A stretch of 64,000 bases of DNA from CAVSUR01 sp963731285 (GTDB taxonomy: Bacteria; Actinomycetota; Actinomycetes; Streptosporangiales; Streptosporangiaceae), in contig CAVSUR010000009.1 in assembly GCA_963731285.1 (NCBI GenBank), forward strand, positions 1-64,000, written 5' to 3'. Positions within the stretch are counted from its first letter, which is position 1. Each line of letters starts with the position of its first letter. Both the position numbers and the translations under genes were made by a program. Shown here piece after piece: positions 16,847 through 24,350 of this stretch. The notes under the pieces are model-generated. The model saw only the letters and a program-made list of their open reading frames with translations. It was not told the origin of the DNA and ran no database searches.

Positions 16847-17509
16847 TCAGGAGCCGCCCTGGTTGTGCTCCACATAGGCCACGCACTGCCCCTGGTTTTT
16901 GAACTGCGAGTAGTTCTTGTACCCGCCGTTCATGCACTGCTGCTTGCTGGTGGGCTCGCTGGGCGTCGGCTGGGTCTGCGATGAAGTGAAGTTCTCGAGC
17001 AAGGAAGGACTGCCGCCGATCTCCTCGGTAGAAGTCTGGGCCGTGCCCTGATCGGTGTAAGCCGCCGCAGCGGTATGGATCGTCGCGCGGTAGTTCATAG
17101 CGGCCGTGATGATGAAGTTGCCGGCATTCACATAACAGGCCGAATATGCGCCGCCGCTCCACGTCTTGGTGCCGGTCACCTCGCCGGTCGCCGAGTTGAT
17201 CGTGAACGTGGCGGTGAGGCTGCCCAGCGTGGTATCGGAGGTGAGGGTCCCGCCGATCGTTTCGGTGAAGGTACCGGAGTAGGGCCCGGTAGCCGTGCCC
17301 GACGTCGTATAGGAGAACGAGCCGCCGCCGCCGGTGCTTGAGCAGCTGACACCCCCGGCCTGGCCCTGGGCAGCCAGCTGCTCGCCGGTCAGCGTCGGCG
17401 GCGGAGCGGTCTGCGCGCTCGCCGCCGACGCGCCGATCATGGTGGGACCTAACAGGCCAGCGGCTACCGCCGCGACGCCCGCCAGCCATCGGGCACTCGC
17501 TCTGAGCAT
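16847..17509 (-). CDS. Secreted Ser/Thr-rich protein with C-terminal cysteine motif
   Basis: A protein of about 220 residues. ATG 17509 follows GAGGGG and gives a clean signal peptide (WLAGVAAVAAGLLG, cleavage after ASAASA). The mature part is low-complexity Gly/Ser/Thr, probably beta-rich (SYTTSGTATGPYSGTFTETI). The C terminus, CMNGGYKNYSQFKNQGQCVA, is a small two-cysteine module found at the ends of many actinobacterial secreted proteins. Function unknown; perhaps surface attachment or polymer binding. The longer upstream start lacks a ribosome-binding site. Confidence 0.6.
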   Translation of the reverse strand: MLRASARWLAGVAAVAAGLLGPTMIGASAASAQTAPPPTLTGEQLAAQGQAGGVSCSSTGGGGSFSYTTSGTATGPYSGTFTETIGGTLTSDTTLGSLTATFTINSATGEVTGTKTWSGGAYSACYVNAGNFIITAAMNYRATIHTAAAAYTDQGTAQTSTEEIGGSPSLLENFTSSQTQPTPSEPTSKQQCMNGGYKNYSQFKNQGQCVAYVEHNQGGS

Positions 17510-17582
17510 CGCATCCCCTCTCACGGACGATCCCGGGCGCGGCATGGCAGGATCCTGGCCGGACAAGACCGCGTAACGAGGT

Positions 17583-17630
17583 CACTCGTAATGAGCAGGT
17601 CGTCGGTTCGATCCCGACAGACGACTCCGA
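17583..17630 (+). other. tRNA-Thr(CGU) 3'-half att scar
   Basis: Anticodon loop CTCGTAA (17585-17591), 3' stem TGAGC, variable AGGTC, T arm GTCGG-TTCGATC-CCGAC, acceptor AGACGAC then TCCG. No matching 5' half is present. A CGTGCC tandem repeat begins eight bases later. Confidence 0.7.
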
Positions 17631-17636
17631 GCGGCA

Positions 17637-17695
17637 CCGTGCCACGTGCGTGCCAGAACGGGCAGCCCAAGATGGCAATATGCGGTCAACCGCGG
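17637..17695. repeat. Composite att-arm-like motif, copy 4
   Basis: CGTGCCACGTG and CGTGCCAGAAC (17638-17659) are followed by CGGTCAACCGCGG at 17683-17695. The spacing matches copies 1 and 3. Confidence 0.6.
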
Positions 17696-17751
17696 CCTAT
17701 AGCCCGCTAGGCCGACCTGGGTAGGTGCTGGTCTCAGGTGTACCCGAGAAA

Positions 17752-17799
17752 ATCTGATAAGGAAGAGGTCGGACGTTCAAGTCGTCCCAGGCCCACCCC
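17752..17799 (+). other. tRNA-Ile(GAU) 3'-half att scar
   Basis: CTGATAA (17754-17760), stem GGAAG, AGGTC, T arm with GTTCAAGTC, acceptor AGGCCCACC. This is a good match to the 3' half of tRNA-Ile; the upstream sequence does not form the 5' half. Confidence 0.65.
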
Positions 17800-17853
17800 A
17801 AGAATCCCAAGTCAAAGCCCATAGCTTGTGATGCGGCTGCGATCATCGCGGAG

Positions 17854-18753
17854 CTAGTCGCCGTTTACCAGTTGCTGGATAACGGACACGACCGCGCCAC
17901 CGGCAATGCCAACCAGCGCGCCGGCAATGAATATCTTGATGTTCTGGCTCGCCTGCCCCGCGTGATCAGTGCCGACCGCAACCTTTCCCGGGTTATCGCC
18001 CGTGGTCAGGGTCTCTTGCCAGATGGCAGAGACGCTATCGGCCGCGGCAGTCGGGAAAGAGGACCAGTCATAGCTAGAGGCTGACGGGATGTGGTAGGAG
18101 GCGAGCAATACTGGCCTCCCGCCGCCCCCGTACAGAACCTCGGGGATCGCAGCCGCCGCAGTGACGCCGTTGGAGGTCGCCCCGAAGCTACTCGCCTTCA
18201 CGAAGAAATCAGCAATGGCGAAACCGTTCGAGCCCGGGGCGGATTCGAAGACCAGCTTCTTAGTCCAATCGGATGCTGTCAGCCCGTGGGCATGAAGGAC
18301 CACGCACGCTTCGGGGGGACAGTCCTGGAATACGGTCCCGAGCGGTGGGGCGACGGATACTGAGGCGGGCGACGCGCCTACTGGCGGTGCTGCTGTGGTC
18401 AGATTCACCAGAACCTTTACCTCTGCCGTGGCCTGGTTGATCTGGAAGACCTCGTAGTGGACAAACGATAGGGGGAAGGTCGCCGAGATTGCCACGCGAG
18501 AATACTCGGGGGTGGGCGGCTCAGCCGTTGTTGACAGATAGAGCAGGATGGCGGCCAGACCAGCTACCAAGCCGAGGACACCCAGGACGATCGGCGTCAC
18601 GATCGTCTTCCGCCTGGACCGCTGGTGCGCAGCGGCTAAGATCGGCGTATCGGCCTTGGCTGCCGCGGGCGGGCTCTTTGGCCCGGGACCTTCCTCGGCA
18701 GGCATGCCTGACATCTGGCCCTCCCCGCCTTCGCCCGGACGTCGCGAGTTCAC
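17854..18753 (-). CDS. Membrane protein of unknown function with two terminal helices
   Basis: A 299-residue protein: a Pro-rich cytoplasmic start, one transmembrane segment (VLGVLGLVAGLAAILLYL, about 56-73), a large extracytoplasmic beta-rich region with a CPPEAC pair, and a second hydrophobic segment at the C terminus (IFIAGALVGIAGGAVVSVI). It resembles the protein at 24862 only in general layout. A later Met (MSGMPAEEG, residue 14) is an equally likely start. No family recognised. Confidence 0.55.
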   Translation of the reverse strand: MNSRRPGEGGEGQMSGMPAEEGPGPKSPPAAAKADTPILAAAHQRSRRKTIVTPIVLGVLGLVAGLAAILLYLSTTAEPPTPEYSRVAISATFPLSFVHYEVFQINQATAEVKVLVNLTTAAPPVGASPASVSVAPPLGTVFQDCPPEACVVLHAHGLTASDWTKKLVFESAPGSNGFAIADFFVKASSFGATSNGVTAAAAIPEVLYGGGGRPVLLASYHIPSASSYDWSSFPTAAADSVSAIWQETLTTGDNPGKVAVGTDHAGQASQNIKIFIAGALVGIAGGAVVSVIQQLVNGD

Positions 18754-18881
18754 GCGCGGTTTCTGGCTGACCTGATTTTGGCCTTACTATGACGCCAAAC
18801 GCCGAGGAACATCGCGCGACGCTGAGCAACGCTCCAGCAAGTCAAAGCCATAGTAGCTGGTTGGAGCAGCGCTCGCAGATC

Positions 18882-18927
18882 TCTAGGGATCAGAAGGTTG
18901 GGGGTTCGAGTCCCTCCCAGCGCGCCA
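18882..18927 (+). other. tRNA-Arg 3'-half att scar (anticodon region mutated)
   Basis: CTAGGGA (in place of CTACGGA), stem TCAGA, AGGTT, T arm GGGGG-TTCGAGT-CCCTC, acceptor ending GCGCGCCA. It is nearly identical to the copy at 20308-20352. Confidence 0.7.
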
Positions 18928-18933
18928 GGTCAC

Positions 18934-18964
18934 AGGCCCCTTGCCCTCCCGGCGGGGGCCTTTC
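18934..18964 (+). terminator. Terminator after the tRNA-Arg scar
   Basis: The stem AGGCCCC/GGGGCCT (18934-18940 and 18955-18961) is followed by TTCT. Confidence 0.65.
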
Positions 18965-18965
18965 T

Positions 18966-19160
18966 GCTAACGGATTTGCCAACAGCGGCGTCGTCACCGC
19001 CGGGGATTGCCCGGGCGAAGACGTCTGCGGCTTCGGCGACCTGATCCCGGATTACGTGCGCGTAGACCCGCAGCGTGATCGACGGATCGGCATGGCCCAG
19101 CCGGGCCGCGACGACATGCACCGGTACCCCGGCGAGCAGCAGGGTCGTCGCGTTTCATGC
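18966..19160 (-). pseudogene. Integrase C-terminal remnant
   Basis: The minus strand reads TTLLLAGVPVHVVAARLGHA then DPSITLRVYAHVIRDQVAEA, the C-terminal box of a tyrosine integrase with the nucleophilic Tyr of VYAHV. Everything upstream of about 19160 is lost; a HIT gene on the other strand begins at that breakpoint. It points towards the tRNA-Arg scar, as expected for int beside att. Confidence 0.75.
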
Positions 19161-19571
19161 CTGTTCTGCGACATCATCAATGGGCGCGAGGAGTCCAGCC
19201 CCGCATACGACGATGAACATGTTGTCGCATTCATGGACATCCAGCCAGTGACGCCAGGTCATCTCCTCGTCGTTCCGCGCGCTCACGCTGACTTCCTGGA
19301 AACCCTGGACGAGGGGCTGGGAGCCCACCTCTTCCGGGTGGCGCATCGGCTGGCGAGGGCGCTATATCGCTCCGGTCTACCGTGCGAGGGAGTGAACCTG
19401 TTCCTTGCCGATGGGGCCGCTGCGTTCCAGGAGGTTTTCCACGTGCACCTGCATGTGTTCCCGCGGACTGCCGGCGATGGTTTCCGCATCGACGCAGACT
19501 GGCGCCGTCGTGACCGGGCGGAATTGGACGGCGCCGCGGAACAGGTCCGCCGAGGCCTTCGAGCGCTCTGA
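19116..19571 (+). CDS. HIT-family nucleotide hydrolase or transferase
   Basis: About 151 residues. The HIT motif HVHLHVFPR and preceding CLFCDIINGREESS, PGHLLVVPRAH and VNLFLADG identify a histidine-triad protein, a nucleotide-binding enzyme with a catalytic His in the triad. The natural N terminus (normally just before CLFC) has been replaced by DNA from the antisense integrase remnant. The only in-frame ATGs (19092, 19116) lie in that foreign DNA and have no clear ribosome-binding site, so the gene may be truncated or newly fused. The domain itself looks complete. Confidence 0.75.
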   Translation: MHRYPGEQQGRRVSCLFCDIINGREESSPAYDDEHVVAFMDIQPVTPGHLLVVPRAHADFLETLDEGLGAHLFRVAHRLARALYRSGLPCEGVNLFLADGAAAFQEVFHVHLHVFPRTAGDGFRIDADWRRRDRAELDGAAEQVRRGLRAL

Positions 19572-19784
19572 TTTTTTCCTACTGCGGCTGCGGGACATAC
19601 GTGGGATAAGACCGAATCCGACTGGCCGAGTTACCGAAGACTCCGCAGGCCAAGGCAGGTGACCAGCCTGGAGGGCCGACTCTCTGTAGAAACCGCTCCT
19701 GCTCCGGTGCAGCAAGCACCGAACGGTTGCGCATCGCAGGTTCAGCGCGGTGAGTGTGGCGCATGGCCGCTATAGGTTACGGCT

Positions 19785-20162
19785 ATGAACGATGCTCACC
19801 AGGTGGTAGAGGCCTATTGGGCTGCAGCTGAGGCTAGAGACTGGGCCACGTTTGCCGAGTTGGTCGCCGAGCAGGTCGTATATGAGGCGCCACAGACCCG
19901 GGAGCGAGTTCGCGGGCGCACCGCCTACATGCGGTTCAACGTCGAAGGGTTCCCCGGCGACTGGCATCTCAAGGTGGAGCGGATCATCGGGGAAGGTCGC
20001 CACGCGGCGAGCTGGATCGAGTTCTCTGATGCCGGTGACCACTACCCCGGAGTGTGTTTCTTTGACCTTGACGAGAACGGTCGCATTGCCCGGATCACCG
20101 ATTTCTGGCCGACGCCGACCGAACTTCCGGCCAGCCGTGCCCACCTGGTGGAGCGTTACTGA
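19785..20162 (+). CDS. SnoaL-like (NTF2-fold) protein
   Basis: A 125-residue protein: VVEAYWAAAEARDWATFAEL, RGRTAYMRFNVEGFP, FDLDENGRIARITDFWPTP. These are typical of SnoaL-like cone-fold proteins, a family of isomerases, cyclases and non-enzymatic small-molecule binders. It appears complete and monocistronic. No partner gene indicates its substrate. It lies between two tRNA-Arg scars. Confidence 0.75.
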   Translation: MNDAHQVVEAYWAAAEARDWATFAELVAEQVVYEAPQTRERVRGRTAYMRFNVEGFPGDWHLKVERIIGEGRHAASWIEFSDAGDHYPGVCFFDLDENGRIARITDFWPTPTELPASRAHLVERY

Positions 20163-20307
20163 TCAATACCGACGCGGTCCGTGGGAGGCAACATGGGAGC
20201 CACCCGGACGGACGACTTCCGGGCCAGGCGGACGAGTGCGGACAAGCAGCTGGCGATCATGCCAGCTTGCGAACCGATCCGGACGACGCTGAACGCGGTA
20301 CAGGTAT

Positions 20308-20352
20308 CTACGGATCAGAAAGTTGGGGGTTCGAGTCCCTCCGAGCGCGCCA
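20308..20352 (+). other. tRNA-Arg(ACG) 3'-half att scar
   Basis: CTACGGA loop, stem TCAGA, AAGTT, GGGGG-TTCGAGT-CCCTC and acceptor CGAGCGCG-CCA. This is the best-preserved Arg copy. Its last 15 bases are duplicated at 20655-20669 on the far side of an IS481-type element. Confidence 0.75.
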
Positions 20353-20654
20353 TGTGATGTCGCAAGACATCGGAATGACCTCGAACCCTCATTGGGTTGG
20401 GGGTCGTTTTGGTTTCGGGCCGGGTGGCTGGCCGGTGGCCTGGTAGTCGCGGGCTGGGCGCGGAGCCAGTTCTTGAAGGGTCTGCTGGAATTTCTCCACC
20501 TTGCCCTGGGTCTGCGGATGGCTGGGCTTGCCGTTCTTCTGCCGGACTCCCAGCCGTCGCAGTTCAGCCTCGAAGCCGTTGCGGCCGCCGACCCTGCCGC
20601 CGGCGGCATTCCTATGTCTTAAGACATCCCATTCCGATGTCCTGAGGCTGAACA
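20353..20654 (-). mobile_element. Internally deleted IS481-family element (302 bp)
   Basis: The imperfect 25-bp terminal inverted repeats both start TGT and share GACATCGGAATG (left 20353-20377; right is the complement of 20630-20654). They enclose only the C-terminal end of an IS481 transposase on the minus strand (NGFEAELRRLGVRQKNGKPS, HPQTQGKVEKFQQTL). A target duplication of 15 bases with one mismatch flanks it (20338-20352 and 20655-20669). A hairpin at 20378-20402 ends the transposase. It cannot move alone but could be mobilised by a full copy. Confidence 0.8.
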
Positions 20655-20854
20655 CCTCCGAGCGCCCCAGGTCGGCGGCCACTCCCGTATGAGGAGGGCG
20701 CCGCCTGCTATCGGCCCGTCGCCGGACTCTTGGCCTTTAGCAGCCCGGGAACCCGTGAGCGGCCAGGCTTGCGCTCACCGCCATCCTGGTAGAAACGCGC
20801 CAGCCCTGAGACGACCGTGGGTTCCGCCAGATCAGCACATCAGGGGCAGGAGGT

Positions 20855-21646
20855 ATGAGAGTGCCGGTCACCGTTTCCCAGCTGGCAATCGCGCCGGTCA
20901 AGGGCATGCGGCTGCACGGCACCAGCGAGATCCGGCTTGGGCAGCACGGGGTAACAGGCGATCGTGAGTTCCTGGTCATCGGGGAGGACGGCAAGCTGCT
21001 GCTGACCAGCCGGACCCCGGCGCTGCTGCAAATCGAGCCCGCCTGGGACCGGGCGCGAGACGTCCTGGCGTTGCGCTTCCCGGACGGCAGTGTCGTCCAG
21101 GACACACCCGAGCCCGGCGCTACCGCGGCCACCAGGATGTATGACGGGCGAGAGACACCCGGGTGGATCATCCCTGGTCCGCTCAGCGCCGCGCTGTCTG
21201 GCTACCTCGGCCGGGAGGTGCACCTGTTCAGACGGGAGCCAGAGCACATCGGTCACGATGACCAGCCCGTGACGCTGATGTCCGAAGCATCGCTGAAAGC
21301 GCTCGCCCCGGAGTTCAACGGCATTGCTCCCGACCCGCGCAGGTTCCGCATGACCATCACGACGACCGGCACTGACGCATGGGCCGAACACGGCTGGGGC
21401 GGGCAGAAGGTCTCCATCGGCGAGGCCATCTTGCGCGTCATAGCTCCCGTGCCGCGCTGTGTCGTCACTACCCGGAACCCGGACTCAGGCGCCACTGATG
21501 CGCGGGTTCTGCATGCGCTGGCCCGGCTGCGCGGCAAAAACGACATTACCTTCGGCGTCTGGTGTGACATCATCCGCCCCGGCCGTATTCACATCGGTGA
21601 CCTTGTAATAGGGCCGGAACCTCTCACAGATTTTCTCACGGACTGA
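20855..21646 (+). CDS. MOSC domain protein (molybdenum cofactor sulfurase C-terminal type)
   Basis: A 263-residue protein with a MOSC N-terminal beta-barrel domain (VSQLAIAPVKGMRLHG, GDREFLVIGEDGKLL) and a C-terminal MOSC domain with the conserved Cys in PRCVVTTRNPDSG and the ending GDLVIG. MOSC proteins carry sulfur or bind molybdenum cofactor, and this type acts alone as a sulfur carrier or N-oxide reductase component. It may serve the molybdenum hydroxylase genes at 41 kb, which are broken here. The start is well placed, and the gene is intact. Confidence 0.85.
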   Translation: MRVPVTVSQLAIAPVKGMRLHGTSEIRLGQHGVTGDREFLVIGEDGKLLLTSRTPALLQIEPAWDRARDVLALRFPDGSVVQDTPEPGATAATRMYDGRETPGWIIPGPLSAALSGYLGREVHLFRREPEHIGHDDQPVTLMSEASLKALAPEFNGIAPDPRRFRMTITTTGTDAWAEHGWGGQKVSIGEAILRVIAPVPRCVVTTRNPDSGATDARVLHALARLRGKNDITFGVWCDIIRPGRIHIGDLVIGPEPLTDFLTD

Positions 21647-21694
21647 ACGGACAGGACTGAACTATGGCCGCAGGTACAGACACCCGGTAGGCCA

Positions 21695-21781
21695 CTGACC
21701 TGCGGATACGTTTTTGAGGCGCACAGCCCGGACGTGCGGCACTGATTTACGGATCAGAAGGTTGAGGCCGGAACCTCTGAC
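21695..21781 (+). repeat. Att-like repeat with decayed tRNA-Arg core, copy 2
   Basis: CTGACCTGCGGATACG (21695-21710) through TTACGGATCAGAAGGTT and a T-arm-like GAGGCCGGAACCTC. It corresponds to 12355-12414 but keeps more of the tRNA. Confidence 0.55.
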
Positions 21782-21861
21782 TGCCGCGGACAAGGCGAAT
21801 GTGTGTTCGCATACGATGCTGGGGACGCGACGCGGGCACCTTACCGGGGGTCAGGGCCACC

Positions 21862-21883
21862 CGTGCTCGCTGCGTGCCCTATG
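21862..21883. repeat. CGTGCC tandem repeat near a tRNA-Arg scar
   Basis: CGTGCTCGCTG and CGTGCCCTATG, 11-bp period, about 110 bases after the scar core. The second motif found at the other copies is not clear here. Confidence 0.4.
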
Positions 21884-22070
21884 GCAGGGCGGGGCCTGGC
21901 TGCGGGCACAGGCGCACAGGTCGCCGTTCGCATGGCGCTGATCGGCGGCGACCGCTCCACCGCCGAGTTCCACAGCGATGCCAGAACGACCTACCCATGG
22001 TGACCTCACCAAGATCCGACGGCTTCCAGCAGAGTGCTGCTTCACGCCGCGAGCAGGCGCGAAGGGCCGA

Positions 22071-22226
22071 GTAACCAACTGAGTAACTATCGCCGCCGCC
22101 ATCGGCGGACGCCAGCGGGCGCCTATGGACGAAGGCCTCTCCAGCTCAGGTCGGCCATAAGCCTGACAGTCGGCATCGGTACTTGGCTCGGGACGAAGCG
22201 GCCGCCGGTTCAATCCGGCCACCCCC
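22071..22226 (+). other. Second tRNA-Pro-like att scar with its arm site
   Basis: The arm-like GTAACCAACTGAGTAAC (22071-22087) lies about 115 bases before a diverged tRNA-Pro 3' half (CTCGGGA at 22187, GCCGG-TTCAAT-CCGGC with one base lost in the T loop, CACCCC). The layout equals that of 13906-14065, so the two are paralogous att regions. No gene is supported in 21884-22302. Confidence 0.6.
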
Positions 22227-22302
22227 CGGACCTCGCTGACCATGGGTGCAGGTGCCGTTAATCCCTTGCCGGCCGCCATGCGCATCGCCGATGATTGCGG
22301 CC

Positions 22303-22884
22303 ATGGCCACGACCCGACGAGCCGACATGTTCACCGCGGACGGCAAGCCGTCTGACGACGACCCGCGTGAGAACGGACCAACGTTGGGCGACGAGCGCGC
22401 CACGCTGGTCGAATCCCTGCGCTGCCAGCGCCTCACATTGGAGATGAAATGCTCAGGTCTTGATGCGGAGGCTATGGCGCGGCGTTCCGTCGAGCCGTCG
22501 ACGATGTCGCTCCTGGGGCTGGTGCGACACCTGGCCGAGGAGGAGCGTGCGACGTTCCGGGTGATGATGTCGGGACAGGACCTGCCCCGGCTGTTCTGCT
22601 CCGCCACCGACCGTGATGGTGATTTCGATGGTGCTGTTCCCGACCGCCAGGTGGTTGCGGAGGCGTGGGACGCATGGCGGGCGGAGGTGGACTTCGCCAC
22701 GCGGTTCGTGGCCGGGGCGCCCAGTCTCGACATCACCGGCGACGATCCCTTGAATCTGCATGGCAGCGGTGGGGGGCCGATGTCGCTGCGCGAGGTGCTG
22801 GTCGGAATGATCGAGGAGTACGCCCGCCACATGGGTCACGCCGACCTGCTGCGCGAGCGGATCGACGGACGCATAGGCCAGTAA
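22303..22884 (+). CDS. DinB/DUF664-type protein (putative mycothiol-dependent enzyme)
   Basis: About 193 residues: ERATLVESLRCQRLTLEMKC, MSLLGLVRHLAEEER, LREVLVGMIEEYARHMGHAD. These are the helical-bundle DinB/DUF664 motifs, with His in VRHL and a final RHMGH that bind a metal. Actinobacterial members are often mycothiol transferases. No ribosome-binding site stands out; ATG 22303 is chosen because longer starts run into the att scar. The gene begins only about 80 bases from the scar. Confidence 0.75.
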   Translation: MATTRRADMFTADGKPSDDDPRENGPTLGDERATLVESLRCQRLTLEMKCSGLDAEAMARRSVEPSTMSLLGLVRHLAEEERATFRVMMSGQDLPRLFCSATDRDGDFDGAVPDRQVVAEAWDAWRAEVDFATRFVAGAPSLDITGDDPLNLHGSGGGPMSLREVLVGMIEEYARHMGHADLLRERIDGRIGQ

Positions 22885-23057
22885 TGATCATGGCAGGGCT
22901 CGCCGAACCCGTGGAGTGCTGATCTCTGGCCATGCCGTAGCTCAGGCGTGCTCATGCCGGGGCCGCCATTGCCGCGCACTTGACAAATCTGCTACCTCGG
23001 TAGGGTCTCAACATCACCCGCTCGGCTGATTTCTGTCGTATGGATATGGGTTAGGCT

Positions 23058-23924
23058 GTGCTGGTGAAACCATGCCGCTGGATGCAGCAGCATTCTGTGC
23101 ATTACCGGGAGCTCGGGCCGGTTCTTTATGTGACAAGTATTCAGTATTTCGCCGTCCAGCTCTTTGTAGCGCTGCAATGGACCCCGCCTTATAGTCTGTC
23201 TCACGATACGATTAGCGATTTAGGGAACACCGCCTGCGGGACCTGGAACGGACGGTACGTTTGCTCGCCGCTCCACGGCTTGATGAACGCATCGTTTGTT
23301 GTGCTGGGCATTACAATGACGCTGGGATCCGTGCTCGTCTCCCGCTATTTCGCAAATGGCCGTGCCTCAGAAGCGGGCTTCGCCGCGATGGCCATCTCCG
23401 GCGTGGGCGTCATAATGGTGGGCTTTTTCCCAGAAAATAGCGTGTCGGCGCTACACGGCCTAGGCGCAGCTATCCCGTTCGTGCTGGGAAATGCTTCGCT
23501 CATTATCCTGGCGCTTTCCTTTGAGATGCCAGCACTTTTGCGCGTGTACTCTTTTCTTTCGGGAGCGATGGCGCTTCTTGGCCTGGTGGCTTACGCCAGC
23601 AGTCACTACTTTGGCCTCGGGGAAGGAGGGATTGAACGAGTCGTGGCCTACCCGCAGACAGTCTGTCTTGTAGTGATCGGCTTCTACCTGGCGGCGAACC
23701 CAGGAGGCTCATCGAGCCACCTGTCGGTGGAGTCCGCCACATCTGCGTTAGAGTCCCAGGATGCCGACGTTCCGGATCAAGGAGGCAGCCAGCCTTCTCG
23801 GGGTCAGCACCGATACCTTGCGCCGATGGGCGGACGGGGGGCGGATCGACACGACCACCGATACCTCCGGGCGGATGGCCGTGGACGGAGTAGCCCTCGC
23901 CAGGCTTGCCCAGGAGCTGGCTGA
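23058..23924 (+). CDS. DUF998-family membrane protein, 3' end probably frameshifted
   Basis: Residues 1-215 form a membrane protein with six hydrophobic helices and the DUF998 signature HDTISDLGNTACG plus a conserved Cys pair. From about residue 216 the frame becomes hydrophilic (RGQHRYLAPMGGRGADRHDH) and overlaps the next gene by 164 bases in another frame, so the true stop was probably lost by an indel near 23700-23760. GTG 23058 is the longest start; ATG 23082 is possible. Function unknown. Confidence 0.6.
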   Translation: MLVKPCRWMQQHSVHYRELGPVLYVTSIQYFAVQLFVALQWTPPYSLSHDTISDLGNTACGTWNGRYVCSPLHGLMNASFVVLGITMTLGSVLVSRYFANGRASEAGFAAMAISGVGVIMVGFFPENSVSALHGLGAAIPFVLGNASLIILALSFEMPALLRVYSFLSGAMALLGLVAYASSHYFGLGEGGIERVVAYPQTVCLVVIGFYLAANPGGSSSHLSVESATSALESQDADVPDQGGSQPSRGQHRYLAPMGGRGADRHDHRYLRADGRGRSSPRQACPGAG

Positions 23925-24171
23925 ATCAGCCGACCACGAGCAGAACCGGGTGGTCGTGGCCCACTCGGCACGGAACAGGTTCAGCGGCCTGATCAGCCGG
24001 GTCACCCGTGACACGGTGATGGCTCAGGTGGAGATCCAGGCGGGGCGGCACAGGTTCGTGTCACTGCTCAGCCGCGAGGCGGCCGACGAGCTCGGCTTGG
24101 AGCCAGGAATGCTTGCGGTCGCGGCCGTTAAGGCCACGAACGTCTCTGTCGAAATCCCCAAGATCGGCTGA
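23761..24171 (+). CDS. Molybdopterin/molybdate-binding protein with HTH and TOBE (Mop) domains
   Basis: A 136-residue protein. The N-terminal MerR/excisionase-like HTH (FRIKEAASLLGVSTDTLRRW) is joined to a Mop/TOBE domain from about residue 68 (RNRFSGLISRVTRDTVMAQV, ending VKATNVSVEI) that binds molybdate or tungstate. Proteins of this architecture are small molybdenum-responsive regulators or storage units. With the MOSC gene 2 kb upstream and the hydroxylase operon at 41 kb, it points to a molybdenum theme. Confidence 0.85.
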   Translation: MPTFRIKEAASLLGVSTDTLRRWADGGRIDTTTDTSGRMAVDGVALARLAQELAESADHEQNRVVVAHSARNRFSGLISRVTRDTVMAQVEIQAGRHRFVSLLSREAADELGLEPGMLAVAAVKATNVSVEIPKIG

Positions 24172-24350
24172 CTGCAGACTCAGTGTGCCCTAACTAAATG
24201 ATCGGCACTGCACCCCAGGCTGGCATGCGCAGCCGCATGATCTCCCGGGCCGCGCCCGACGCTCGTCAACCATGGCCCAGCCAGCGATCCGAATGCGGGC
24301 GATGGCCCCGCCGCAGCGGCGAGGTCGGCGCTGATAATGATAATGAGGAC

